Positions 52,709 to 60,623 of a DNA stretch of 64,000 nt are shown here, in pieces (position 1 is the first letter of the stretch; each line of letters begins with the position of its first letter). The stretch covers positions 1,116,001-1,180,000 of the forward strand of contig JAUZVC010000001.1 in the NCBI GenBank assembly GCA_031844405.1. The letters are read 5' to 3'. This DNA comes from Knoellia sp031844405 (lineage in GTDB: Bacteria > Actinomycetota > Actinomycetes > Actinomycetales > Dermatophilaceae). The notes beneath the pieces were generated by a model. That model searched no databases. It had not been told where the DNA came from and saw nothing but the letters and a program-made list of their open reading frames with translations. Made by a program: the position numbers and the translations under genes.

Positions 52709-54019
52709 GTGTCGCTCGTCCTCTGCGTCGACGTCGGGTCGACGTTCACCAAGGCCGTCCTCGTCGACGTCACGTCGGGCGCCCTCGTGGGTGCCGCGTC
52801 GTCTCCGACGACCGTCGCCACCGACGTCATGGACGGCGTCGATGCCGTATGCCGTGAGCTCGACTCCCACGGTCCCGTCGCCGAGACGCTGGTGTGCTCC
52901 TCGGCCGGCGGCGGGCTGAGGATCGCGGTCGTCGGCTACGAGCGCGAGGTGACCGCCGAGGCCGGGCACCGGGTCGCGCTGTCGGCGGGCGGACGGGTCG
53001 TCCACGTGTCGGCGGGGCCGCTGTCGGGAGAGGGAGTGCGCTCGCTCAGGGCGGCGACGCCCGATCTCGTGCTGCTCGTCGGTGGCACCGACGGCGGCAA
53101 CGCGGATGTGCTGCGGCACAACGCCTCTCGGCTCGCGAACGCCCGGTTGAAAGCGCCGGTCGTCGTCGCGGGCAACGCAGAGGTCGCCGACGAGGTGGCC
53201 GCGGAGCTCGACCGCACCGGCCGTCGCTTCGTCGTCACCGACAACGTCCTGCCGCGCATCGGCGTCATCGCCCCCGACGCCGCCCGGGGCGCGATCCGTG
53301 AGGCGTTCCTCGAGCACGTCATCGGGGGCAAGGGGCTGTCGCGCGGGCGCGGCTTCACCGAGCTCGTGCGCGCGGCGACGCCGGACGCCGTCCTCCGCGG
53401 GGTCGAGCTGCTCGCGGACGTCCGCGGCGAGGACGTCGTCGTCGTCGACATCGGCGGCGCGACCACCGACGTCTACTCCGTGCTCCGACCCCAGGGCGAG
53501 GACGCCGAGATCGAGCGCGACGTCGCGGGGTCGATGTGGCACGAGCGCACCGTCGAGGCCGACCTCGGCATGCGCTGGAACGCCCTCGGCATCGTCGAGG
53601 CCGCGCAGCGCGAGCACCTTCCGTTGCCCGCGACGACCGAGGCGTATGCCGGCCACGTCGCCTCCGAGACCGGTCACCGGGCCTCGACGGCAGCCGAGTG
53701 GGAGTCCGAGGGCGACCTCGCCCGGGTGGCCGCGCTCGTCGCGCTGCGCCGGCACGGTCGGCCCCGGGTCGTGGGGGACCGGCCGCGCCCGCTCGCCGAC
53801 GTCGGGCTCGTGCTCGGCTCGGGTGGCGTCTTCCGGCATGGTCCGGCGGCCCTCGCCGACGGCGTGCTGAGCGCCGCGACGTCGGACCACGCGGGCGGTT
53901 GGACGGTGCCGGCGGAGGCAGCGCGAGGGGTGGACACGGCATACGTGCTCTTCGCGTGCGGGCTGCTCGCCGACGCCCACCCAGAGGCTGCCCGGGCGCT
54001 CGCGCTCACGATCGGCTGA
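52709..54019 (+). CDS. MutL/GlmL-family ASKHA protein (orphan)
   Basis: 436 residues from GTG 52709, nine bases after metB. The ASKHA ATPase signatures are LCVDVGSTFTKAVLVDVTSG (phosphate 1) and VVVVDIGGATTDVYSVLRP (phosphate 2). LLVGGTDGGNADVLRHNASR and PRIGVIAPDAARGAIREAFL are typical of the glutamate mutase L / GlmL family. In clostridia GlmL sits with the B12-dependent glutamate mutase genes and is thought to act as its reactivase. No mutase subunit is in this window, so the partner is elsewhere or different. The absence of a ribosome site suggests coupling to metB. Confidence 0.85.
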   Translation: MSLVLCVDVGSTFTKAVLVDVTSGALVGAASSPTTVATDVMDGVDAVCRELDSHGPVAETLVCSSAGGGLRIAVVGYEREVTAEAGHRVALSAGGRVVHVSAGPLSGEGVRSLRAATPDLVLLVGGTDGGNADVLRHNASRLANARLKAPVVVAGNAEVADEVAAELDRTGRRFVVTDNVLPRIGVIAPDAARGAIREAFLEHVIGGKGLSRGRGFTELVRAATPDAVLRGVELLADVRGEDVVVVDIGGATTDVYSVLRPQGEDAEIERDVAGSMWHERTVEADLGMRWNALGIVEAAQREHLPLPATTEAYAGHVASETGHRASTAAEWESEGDLARVAALVALRRHGRPRVVGDRPRPLADVGLVLGSGGVFRHGPAALADGVLSAATSDHAGGWTVPAEAARGVDTAYVLFACGLLADAHPEAARALALTIG

Positions 54020-54135
54020 CGGGGTGCGCTGAGCGGCCCGGCAGCTCCTCCGGTTCCTGGAGGAGCGCCGGTGTCCACCGTCCGGTGGACCCCGGGTCCG
54101 CCGAAAAGCGGTGGGACGCTGTCGGTGGTCGCGCC

Positions 54136-54141
54136 TACCCT
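54136..54141 (+). promoter_or_regulatory. -10 box for leaderless VOC-drrAB transcript
   Basis: TACCCT ends seven bases before ATG 54149. Confidence 0.55.
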
Positions 54142-54148
54142 CGTGTCC

Positions 54149-54580
54149 ATGAGTGAAGACAGCGCTCACCCGAGCGTCCGACCGATCCTCGACCTCGTCG
54201 TCCTCGACTGTCCCGACGCCCTCGAGCTCGCCCGGTTCTATGGGAAGGTGCTCGGCTGGAGCCTCGAGTCCGACTCCGACGCCGAATGGGCGACGCTCGA
54301 GCCTCCGGGTGGCGGCGTCTCGGCCGAGCGCCCTGACGGGCGGACGACGCTCGCGTTCCAGCGGATCGAGGACTGGGTGGCGCCGACGTGGCCCGGCGGC
54401 TCGCACCCGCAGCAGTTCCACCTCGACTTCGCCGTTCCCGAGATCGCCGATGCCGAGCCCGCCGTGCTCGCCGCCGGTGCGCGGGTGCACGAGCACCAGC
54501 CGAGCGAGGACGGTGGGTTCAGGGTCTACCTCGACCCGGCCGGCCACCCGTTCTGCCTCTGCCGGGGGATGAACTCATGA
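54149..54580 (+). CDS. VOC (glyoxalase/bleomycin-resistance) superfamily protein
   Basis: 143 residues from leaderless ATG 54149. Two beta-alpha-beta-beta-beta units: ILDLVVLDCPDALELARFYG with GKVLGWSLES, and QQFHLDFAVPEIADAEPAVL with FRVYLDPAGHPFCLCR. The pattern is that of actinobacterial VOC proteins with His in FHLDF and a C-terminal HPFCLC, often annotated glyoxalase-like. It may bind or modify a small toxic molecule. It overlaps the ABC ATPase gene by four bases, so it forms an operon with a drug-exporter-type transporter. Confidence 0.85.
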   Translation: MSEDSAHPSVRPILDLVVLDCPDALELARFYGKVLGWSLESDSDAEWATLEPPGGGVSAERPDGRTTLAFQRIEDWVAPTWPGGSHPQQFHLDFAVPEIADAEPAVLAAGARVHEHQPSEDGGFRVYLDPAGHPFCLCRGMNS

Positions 54581-55545
54581 GGGAGGTCGTCATCGAGGCG
54601 CAGGACCTCGTCAAGAGATTCGGCGACTTCACCGCCGTCGACGGCGTGAGCTTCGAGGTGCCCAAGGGATCGGTCTTCGGCCTCCTCGGCCCCAACGGTG
54701 CGGGCAAGACGACGACGGTCCGGATGATGACGACGCTGGCCGTGCCCACGAGCGGCTCGGCCCGGGTGGCCGGCCACGACGTCGTCCGTGAGCCCGAGGC
54801 GGTGCGGGCGTCGATGGGGCTCACCGCGCAGAGCGCCACGGTCGACGAGCTGCTCACCGGCCGCGAGAACCTCCGGCTCATCGGTGACCTCTACGGCCTC
54901 GACCGCCGGTTCGTCCGCAAGCGCAGTGACGAGCTGCTCGAGCAGTTCTCGCTCACCGAGGCGGGCGACAAGGTCGTCAAGGACTACTCCGGTGGCATGC
55001 GACGCCGCATCGACCTCGCGGTGAGCCTCATCGCGCACCCGTCCGTGCTCTTCCTCGACGAGCCGACGACCGGTCTCGACCCGCGCAGCCGCGTCGAGCT
55101 CTGGGACGTCCTGCGCGACCTCGTGCGGGACGGCACGACGCTGCTCCTCACGACCCAGTACCTCGACGAGGCCGACCAGCTCGCCGACGACATCGTCGTC
55201 ATCGACAAGGGCAGGATCATCGCTCAGGGCACTCCGCTGGAACTCAAGAACCAGTCGGGCGCGGCGAGCCTCGTCGTCACCGTCTCGCGCCACGACGAGG
55301 TCCACCAGGCGGCCGAGCTCCTGCGTGGTGTCGTCGGCGAGGTCCACGTCGACGCCGACGCGCGCAAGCTCACCGCGCCGTCGGGCGACGTCGGCGCCCT
55401 CACCCGCGTCGCCGGCCGGCTCGACGAGTCGGGCATCGAGGTCGACGACCTCGGCATGCAGCGACCCAGCCTCGACGACGTCTTCCTCGCCCTCACCGGA
55501 CACAAGGCCGAGGAGTCCAGCAACCAGGAGGAGGTGTCGGCATGA
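54577..55545 (+). CDS. ABC transporter ATP-binding protein, DrrA-type
   Basis: 322 residues from the ATGA overlap at 54577. Walker A is GPNGAGKTTT, signature YSGGMRRRIDLA, Walker B VLFLDEPTTGLDPRSR, and the H-loop position is taken by glutamine in LLTTQYLDEADQL, as is usual in DrrA proteins. A C-terminal extension of ~90 residues (to HKAEESSNQEEVSA) is also typical of the daunorubicin-resistance family. It energises export by the ABC-2 permease that follows with a four-base overlap. Substrate unknown. Confidence 0.93.
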   Translation: MREVVIEAQDLVKRFGDFTAVDGVSFEVPKGSVFGLLGPNGAGKTTTVRMMTTLAVPTSGSARVAGHDVVREPEAVRASMGLTAQSATVDELLTGRENLRLIGDLYGLDRRFVRKRSDELLEQFSLTEAGDKVVKDYSGGMRRRIDLAVSLIAHPSVLFLDEPTTGLDPRSRVELWDVLRDLVRDGTTLLLTTQYLDEADQLADDIVVIDKGRIIAQGTPLELKNQSGAASLVVTVSRHDEVHQAAELLRGVVGEVHVDADARKLTAPSGDVGALTRVAGRLDESGIEVDDLGMQRPSLDDVFLALTGHKAEESSNQEEVSA

Positions 55546-56390
55546 GCGCCGCCACGGACGCCATCGCCATCGACCGCACCGCACCCAAGCCCGAGGGCGC
55601 GGGGCGCCTGCGCCAGATCCTCACGCTCGTGCGGCGCAACCTCACGCACATCAAGCGCCAGCCCGAGATGCTCACCGACGTGACGATCCAGCCGATCATG
55701 TTCGTGCTGCTCTTCGCCTACGTCTTCGGTGGCTCGATCAACATCCCCGGCATCGACTACAAGCCGTGGCTGCTGCCCGGGATCATGGCGCAGACGATCG
55801 CCTTCAGCGCGTTCATCGTCGCCATCGGGCTCAACACCGACATCGGCAAGGGCATGGTCGACCGGCTCAGGTCGCTGCCGATCCAGCGGTCGTCCATCCT
55901 CGTCTCGCGCTCGATCGCCGCGCTCATCCACTCGAGCATCGGCGTCGCCGTCATGTCCGTCACCGGGCTCTTCATCGGGTGGCGGATCAACGAGGGACTG
56001 CTCCGCGGGCTGCTCGCCTACGCGCTGCTGCTCCTCTTCGGGTTCGCGATGATCTGGGTCGGCATCCTCGTCGGCTCGGCGATGCGCTCGGTCGAGGCAG
56101 TCAACGGGCTGATGTTCACGACGATCTTCCCGATCACCTTCCTCTCCAACGCGTTCGCCCGCACCGACGTCATGCCGGCATGGCTGCGGACGATCGCCGA
56201 GTGGAACCCCATCAGCGCGCTGGCCCAGGCGATGCGTGACAACTGGGGCATCGCCGGCATCCCCGTGCGTGCCGACGCCCCCTGGCCGCTGCAGCACCCC
56301 GAGCTCGCGACGGTCATCTGGTCGGTCGCCATCACGGCGGTCATCGCGCCGCTCGCCCTGCGCGCCTTCAACGCCCGCACCACCGACTGA
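55542..56390 (+). CDS. ABC-2-type transporter permease, DrrB-type
   Basis: 282 residues with six predicted helices: IQPIMFVLLFAYVFGGSINI opens the core, MAQTIAFSAFIVAIGLNTDI and LIHSSIGVAVMSVTGLFIGW follow, and MIWVGILVGSAMRSVEAVNG is the conserved ABC-2 motif. A ~35-residue cytoplasmic N-tail contains LTLVRRNLTHIKRQPEMLTD, typical of DrrB. It forms the exporter with the ATPase upstream. It is the last gene of the VOC-drrA-drrB operon; a strong hairpin lies 82 bases downstream. Confidence 0.93.
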   Translation: MSAATDAIAIDRTAPKPEGAGRLRQILTLVRRNLTHIKRQPEMLTDVTIQPIMFVLLFAYVFGGSINIPGIDYKPWLLPGIMAQTIAFSAFIVAIGLNTDIGKGMVDRLRSLPIQRSSILVSRSIAALIHSSIGVAVMSVTGLFIGWRINEGLLRGLLAYALLLLFGFAMIWVGILVGSAMRSVEAVNGLMFTTIFPITFLSNAFARTDVMPAWLRTIAEWNPISALAQAMRDNWGIAGIPVRADAPWPLQHPELATVIWSVAITAVIAPLALRAFNARTTD

Positions 56391-56471
56391 ACCGCGTCCC
56401 GACGCCCGACTCACCACCCGCCCCGACCTCCCGCCCGCCCCGACTTCCCCGCCTGAAGTGGGTTCCTCGAA

Positions 56472-56500
56472 CCTCGCAGCACCGACTCGGTGCTGCGAGG
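56472..56500 (+). terminator. Terminator hairpin after drrB
   Basis: A 13-bp perfect stem (56472-56484 with 56488-56500) around a 3-base loop, in a C-rich intergenic stretch. Flanking bases (GAACCT before, AGGTTC after) extend it imperfectly. No T-tract. Confidence 0.7.
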
Positions 56501-56589
56501 CCCGAGGTTCGGGGGTGAGGCTGCGGGTGAGGTCGCGGGGGTGGCTCAGCGGCGGGTTCGGCGGTGTCACCGGGCCGGCCGGGCGCGAC

Positions 56590-56595
56590 TAACCT
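56590..56595 (+). promoter_or_regulatory. -10 box for leaderless threonine deaminase transcript
   Basis: TAACCT ends seven bases before ATG 56603. Confidence 0.6.
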
Positions 56596-56602
56596 CGCCC
56601 TC

Positions 56603-57841
56603 ATGACACCCACATCGTCGTCGGTGACGGTGGCCGAGATCCGTGCCGCCGCTGACCTGCTCTCCACCGTGATCGCTCCGACACCCATGGAGTTCAACCG
56701 CGGACTGTCCCAGCGCATCGGCGCCGACGTCTACCTCAAGTGCGAGAACCTCCAGCGGGCCGGGTCGTTCAAGATCCGCGGCGCCTACACGCGCATGTCC
56801 AAGCTCACCGACGAGGAGAAGGCCCGCGGCGTCGTCGCCGCCAGCGCCGGCAACCACGCCCAGGGCGTCGCGCTCGCCGGCCAGATGCTCGGCATCGACG
56901 TCAAGGTCTACATGCCCGTGCGCGCCCCCATGCCCAAGGTCCAGGCGACCAAGGCCTACGGCGCGACGATCGAGCAGGTCGGCGAGACTCTCGACGAGAG
57001 CCTGGTCCACGCCCGTGCGTGGGCCGAGGAGACTGGCGCCGTCCTCATCCACCCGTTCGACCACGTCGACATCGTCACCGGGCAGGGCACGTGCGGGCTC
57101 GAGATCCTCGAGCAGTGCCCCGACGTCAAGACGGTCGTCGTCGGCCTCGGCGGCGGCGGCCTGCTCGCCGGCATCGCCCTCGTCATGCGCGAGCTCCGAC
57201 CCGACGTGCGGATCATCGGCGTCCAGGCCGAGCAGGCCGCGGCCTACCCCGGCTCGCTCGCCGCCGGTCACCCCGTCGCAGCGGTGAAGATGCAGACGAT
57301 GGCCGACGGCATCGCGGTCGGGCTGCCCGGCGACGTCACCTTCCCCGTCGTGCGCGACCTCGTGGACTCGGTCGAGACGGTGAGCGAGGAGGGCATCTCG
57401 CGCGCGCTGCTCTTCCTCCTCGAGCGGGCCAAGCTCGTCGTCGAGCCCGCGGGCGCCTCGGCCGCCGGGTGGCTGCTCGAGAACGCCGGCACCGAGCCGA
57501 TCGAGGGTCCGGTCGTGTGCGTCCTGTCCGGAGGCAACATCGACCCGTTCCTCATGATGCGGATCATCCGCCACGGCATGGTCGCGGCGGGCCGCTACCT
57601 CCAGTTCTCGGTGCGCGTGCCCGACACCCCCGGCTCACTCGCAGCCATCCTCGCCGACTGTGCCGGTGCCGACGCCAACATCCTCGAGATCGAGCACATC
57701 CGCACCGGTCCGCACATCAACGTCGACGAGGTCGAGATCGCGCTGCGCCTCGAGACCCGCGGCTCCGAGCACTGCGAGCGCGTGCTCCAGGCGATGCGCG
57801 ACAAGGGTTACACGATCGTCAACGAGCCCGAGATCCCCTGA
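56603..57841 (+). CDS. ilvA: Threonine ammonia-lyase
   Basis: 412 residues from leaderless ATG 56603. A fold-type II PLP enzyme: RAGSFKIRGAYTRM holds the PLP lysine, VAASAGNHAQGVALAGQM the substrate loop, and VVVGLGGGGLLAGIAL the phosphate-binding glycine loop. The last ~75 residues form one ACT domain (VPDTPGSLAAILADCAGADA). Single-ACT proteins of this length are catabolic or biosynthetic threonine deaminases making 2-oxobutanoate; the short form is less isoleucine-sensitive in several bacteria. No other isoleucine gene is adjacent, so biosynthetic use cannot be confirmed. Confidence 0.93.
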   Translation: MTPTSSSVTVAEIRAAADLLSTVIAPTPMEFNRGLSQRIGADVYLKCENLQRAGSFKIRGAYTRMSKLTDEEKARGVVAASAGNHAQGVALAGQMLGIDVKVYMPVRAPMPKVQATKAYGATIEQVGETLDESLVHARAWAEETGAVLIHPFDHVDIVTGQGTCGLEILEQCPDVKTVVVGLGGGGLLAGIALVMRELRPDVRIIGVQAEQAAAYPGSLAAGHPVAAVKMQTMADGIAVGLPGDVTFPVVRDLVDSVETVSEEGISRALLFLLERAKLVVEPAGASAAGWLLENAGTEPIEGPVVCVLSGGNIDPFLMMRIIRHGMVAAGRYLQFSVRVPDTPGSLAAILADCAGADANILEIEHIRTGPHINVDEVEIALRLETRGSEHCERVLQAMRDKGYTIVNEPEIP

Positions 57842-57877
57842 GCTGACGCCCGCGAAGGTGCGGGCGCAAGGCCACAA

Positions 57878-58042
57878 CGTCCGGCAAGGCGACGGCATAC
57901 CAGCCATCTCTGCGGACGCAACGGAAGGCGCGCTGCAACGTCCGGCGAGTGAACGGCATACCCACCACTGTTACGGACGCAAGGGAGGGGTGCGCCGACA
58001 GCGTCCGGCGAGTGGCCGGCATACCCACCACAGTTGCGGACG
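57878..58042. repeat. Three tandem 41-bp intergenic repeats with inverted ends
   Basis: Units at 57878-57918, 57939-57979 and 58002-58042, each beginning CGTCCGGC and ending CGGACG (inverted ends), with a central GGCATACC. Starts are 61 and 63 bases apart. The 20-22-base spacers are also partly alike. Units 2 and 3 are closest. This fills most of the 276 bases between ilvA and greA, which otherwise hold only a terminator. Confidence 0.8.
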
Positions 58043-58059
58043 CAAGGAGCGGGACAGAA

Positions 58060-58100
58060 CGAGAGGGCGCCCACCCCGGTGCGGGGTGGGCGCCCTCTCG
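58060..58100. terminator. Bidirectional terminator between ilvA and greA
   Basis: An 18-bp perfect stem (58060-58077 with 58083-58100) and a 5-base loop, between convergent stops at 57841 and 58118. Confidence 0.85.
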
Positions 58101-58117
58101 CGTCCGGTGGGGACAGG

Positions 58118-58606
58118 TCAGCCGGTGTAGGGCTTGGCGTCGAGGATCTTGACCTCGATCTGCTTGCCGTTGGGGGCCTCGTAGGTCACGGTGTCGCCGG
58201 CCTTGTGGCCGTTGACGGCCGCGCCGATCGGCGACTGCTCGCTGTAGACCTGCAGCGTGCCGTCCGCGATCTCGCGCGAGCCGAGGAGGAACGTCTCCTC
58301 GTCACCGAAGATCTCGGCGGTGACGACCATGCCGGGCTCGACGACACCGTCGTCGGGCGGGGTCTCACCGATGACGGCGTTCTCGAGGAGCTGGGTGAGC
58401 TGGCGGATGCGGGCCTCGTTCTTGCCCTGCTCCTCACGCGCAGCGTGGTAGCCACCGTTCTCCTTGAGGTCGCCCTCCTCGCGCGCCGCCTCGATCTTGG
58501 CGACGATGTCGGCACGACCCGGGCCGGAAAGCTGCTCGAGCTCGGCCTTGAGGCGGTCGTACGCCTCCTGGGTCAGGTAGCTCGCCTTGACGACGGTCTC
58601 GCTCAC
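58118..58606 (-). CDS. greA: Transcription elongation factor GreA
   Basis: 162 residues from a GTG at 58606-58604 with AGGAG upstream. The N-terminal coiled coil starts YLTQEAYDRLKAELEQLSG; its acidic tip is in AREEGDLKENGGYHAAREEQ, which supplies the residues that act in the polymerase channel. The C-terminal domain has DGTLQVYSEQSPIGAAVNGH and GDTVTYEAPNGKQIEVKI. GreA triggers transcript cleavage in backtracked RNA polymerase. It is Rv1080c by position. A 138-base leader with a GAACC/GGTTC stem lies between its probable -10 box and the start. Confidence 0.96.
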   Translation of the reverse strand: MSETVVKASYLTQEAYDRLKAELEQLSGPGRADIVAKIEAAREEGDLKENGGYHAAREEQGKNEARIRQLTQLLENAVIGETPPDDGVVEPGMVVTAEIFGDEETFLLGSREIADGTLQVYSEQSPIGAAVNGHKAGDTVTYEAPNGKQIEVKILDAKPYTG

Positions 58607-58744
58607 AGAAGTTCACTCCTCGGGTGCCCGGAACCGGGCGGCGTGCGCCGCCTGCGTCCGGGGGTGGTGGTCCTACGTGAAAGGGCCCGGGGCCTGAACC
58701 TCTGCTCGGTTCGGCGGGCCCCAGACCCGGTGGTGCAAAGAACA

Positions 58745-58750
58745 AGGATA
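58745..58750 (-). promoter_or_regulatory. Possible -10 box for greA
   Basis: TATCCT on the minus strand (58750 to 58745). No good -35 box. It would give a leader of about 130 bases. Confidence 0.35.
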
Positions 58751-58830
58751 ACAACGCACCCGCCCAAAAGCACGTCGTCTCGCGACGTGGAGCCCGATGC
58801 CGAGCCGATGTCGAGCTCTCAGCGGGAGCC

Positions 58831-59193
58831 TCAGGGAACGCGCACGCAGGACGCGACGACGCCGGTCACCGCGCGGGCGCTCGTGCGAACCGTGACCTCG
58901 CGGTGCACCGACGTGGCCCCCGCCGGCACGTCGTCGGTCATCGTGCCGACCCGGCCGTGGCGCACGTCCTGCGCCTCGATGGTGCACCGCACTGCCGCAC
59001 CGTCCGGCCGGTGCACGTCGTAGCCCAGCTCGAGCACGGAGTCGGAGACGACCCGGTATGCCGTGACGTCCGCCCGCAGCGCGCCAGCGGACGCGAGCCC
59101 GAACCACACGACCCCGGCGACCATGATGCCGACGCCGAGGATCCCGACGACCCACCAGTGCGCGGTCCCGGGGGCGGGGCGGGGGAGCGGCAT
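58831..59193 (-). CDS. DUF4307-family membrane protein
   Basis: 120 residues from ATG 59193-59191. One transmembrane helix near the N-terminus (WWVVGILGVGIMVAGVVWFG) is followed by an extracytoplasmic beta domain: VTAYRVVSDSVLELGYDVHR, two cysteines (VRCTIEAQD and VASCVRV) likely to form a disulfide. This matches DUF4307, a family of unknown function found next to greA and mca in actinobacteria (Rv1081c). Translation could begin a few codons upstream. It is divergent from mca. Confidence 0.88.
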   Translation of the reverse strand: MPLPRPAPGTAHWWVVGILGVGIMVAGVVWFGLASAGALRADVTAYRVVSDSVLELGYDVHRPDGAAVRCTIEAQDVRHGRVGTMTDDVPAGATSVHREVTVRTSARAVTGVVASCVRVP

Positions 59194-59307
59194 GCGGGAG
59201 TCCTGGTCCTGTCGACGGGGCTCGCACGGGCGCGTCGGCCGGGTGCGAAGATGGTGGCCGCGTCCATTGTCGCCTGTGCGACTCCCCGAACCCGAAGGAC
59301 CCTCGAA

Positions 59308-60249
59308 GTGTCTGACCGCCTGCGTCTCATGTGCGTCCACGCGCACCCCGACGACGAGTCGAGCAAGGGCGCCGCGGTGATGGCGAAGTACGTCGACGAG
59401 GGCCACGAGGTGCTCGTCGTCTCGTGCACCGGCGGGGAGCGCGGCGACGTGCTCAACCCCAAGCTCGCCGACGACCCGCACATCCTGCGCGACCTCGCCC
59501 AGGTTCGGCGCGACGAGATGGCCCGCGCCCAGGAGATCCTCGGCGTCCAGCACACGTGGCTCGGCTTCGTCGACTCCGGCCTGCCCGAGGGTGACCCGCT
59601 GCCGCCGCTGCCCGAGGGCTGCTTCGCGCTCGAGCCGCTCGAGGTGACGACCGAGGCCCTGGTGCGCGAGATCCGCCGCTTCCGTCCGCACGTCATGACG
59701 ACCTACGACGAGAACGGCGGCTACCCCCACCCGGACCACATCATGTGCCACGACGTGTCGATGGCCGCCTTCGAGGCGGCCGGTGACCCGACGGCATACC
59801 CGGGAGCCGGCGAGCCGTGGCAACCGCTGAAGATCTACTACAACCAGACCTTCAGCCGGGGTCGCGTCGTCGCCTTCCACGAGGCGCTCACCGCCCTCGG
59901 CGAGGAGAGCCCGTATGCCGCGTGGCTCGAGAACTTGGACCCCTCGCGCGAGCGCACGGTGACGACGCGCATCCGGGCCGAGAAGTGGTTCGACCGCCGC
60001 GACGCCGCGCTGCTCGCCCACGCGACGCAGATCGACCCCGACGGCACCTTCTTCAAGGTCTCGCGCGAGGACCAGGCCCGGATCTGGCCGTGGGAGGACT
60101 ACGAGGCCGGTCTGTCCTACGTGCCGATCGTCGAGGGCGAGGACGACCTCTTCGCCGGCCTGCCGACGGACGTGGCCGAGGCCGACGCCCTGGCGACGTC
60201 GGGCTCGCTGACGATCGCCCACGACGGACGCAAGGAGCGCACCGCATGA
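59308..60249 (+). CDS. mca: Mycothiol S-conjugate amidase
   Basis: 313 residues from GTG 59308 with GAAGGA upstream. A LmbE-like zinc hydrolase: MCVHAHPDDESSKGAAVMA holds the HPDDE zinc motif, and NGGYPHPDHIMCHDVSMAAF the HPDH ligand. It cleaves the amide bond of mycothiol-toxin conjugates, freeing a mercapturic acid for export; MshB is the related deacetylase, but the length and the WPWEDYEAGLSYVP C-terminus fit Mca. Presence of this gene marks a mycothiol-using actinobacterium. It overlaps the next small gene by four bases (Rv1082-Rv1083 order). Confidence 0.93.
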   Translation: MSDRLRLMCVHAHPDDESSKGAAVMAKYVDEGHEVLVVSCTGGERGDVLNPKLADDPHILRDLAQVRRDEMARAQEILGVQHTWLGFVDSGLPEGDPLPPLPEGCFALEPLEVTTEALVREIRRFRPHVMTTYDENGGYPHPDHIMCHDVSMAAFEAAGDPTAYPGAGEPWQPLKIYYNQTFSRGRVVAFHEALTALGEESPYAAWLENLDPSRERTVTTRIRAEKWFDRRDAALLAHATQIDPDGTFFKVSREDQARIWPWEDYEAGLSYVPIVEGEDDLFAGLPTDVAEADALATSGSLTIAHDGRKERTA

Positions 60250-60623
60250 TCCTCGACCGACTGCTCGTCGCGGCCGCACCGTTCTCGCCGTCGCCGTCCC
60301 CCTCGCCGAGTCCGACCGAGGACCTCACGCCCAGCCAGCAGGCCGCGCCGGGACTGTGGGCCTTCGTCGCGTTCCTCTTCCTCGTCATCTCGCTGTGGCT
60401 GCTCATGCGCAACATGAACGCCCGGCTGCGACGGATGTCCTACAAGCAGAAGGCCGCCGAGCAGGAGGCCGCCGAGCGGATCACCGGTGACGGTGCCGGT
60501 GCCGGTCGCGCCGCGGGGGCCGAGTCCGCCGGCCGGCAGGGCCCGCCCGTCGCGGAGTCAGGCCCGGTCGTAGAGGGCGATGGACGCGGCGATGTAGTGC
60601 GCGACGAACGCGAGGATCGTTAG
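60246..60623 (+). CDS. Small single-pass membrane protein downstream of mca
   Basis: 125 residues from the ATGA overlap at 60246. A short N-terminal part with an (SP)n run (PFSPSPSPSPSPTEDLTPSQ) precedes one membrane helix (GLWAFVAFLFLVISLWLLM) and a charged tail (RLRRMSYKQKAAEQEAAERI). The final ~40 residues overlap the convergent hlyIII gene by 66 bases and are low-complexity. It has the position and form of Rv1083. Function unknown. Confidence 0.8.
   Translation: MILDRLLVAAAPFSPSPSPSPSPTEDLTPSQQAAPGLWAFVAFLFLVISLWLLMRNMNARLRRMSYKQKAAEQEAAERITGDGAGAGRAAGAESAGRQGPPVAESGPVVEGDGRGDVVRDEREDR

Noticed and set aside
51395..54547. 1050-codon minus-strand frame across metB and mutL
   Set aside because: Antisense shadow over two well-defined + strand enzymes.
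57878..58042. CRISPR-like array
   Set aside because: Only three imperfect 41-bp units with inverted ends; spacers of 20-22 bases resemble each other and no cas genes are present.
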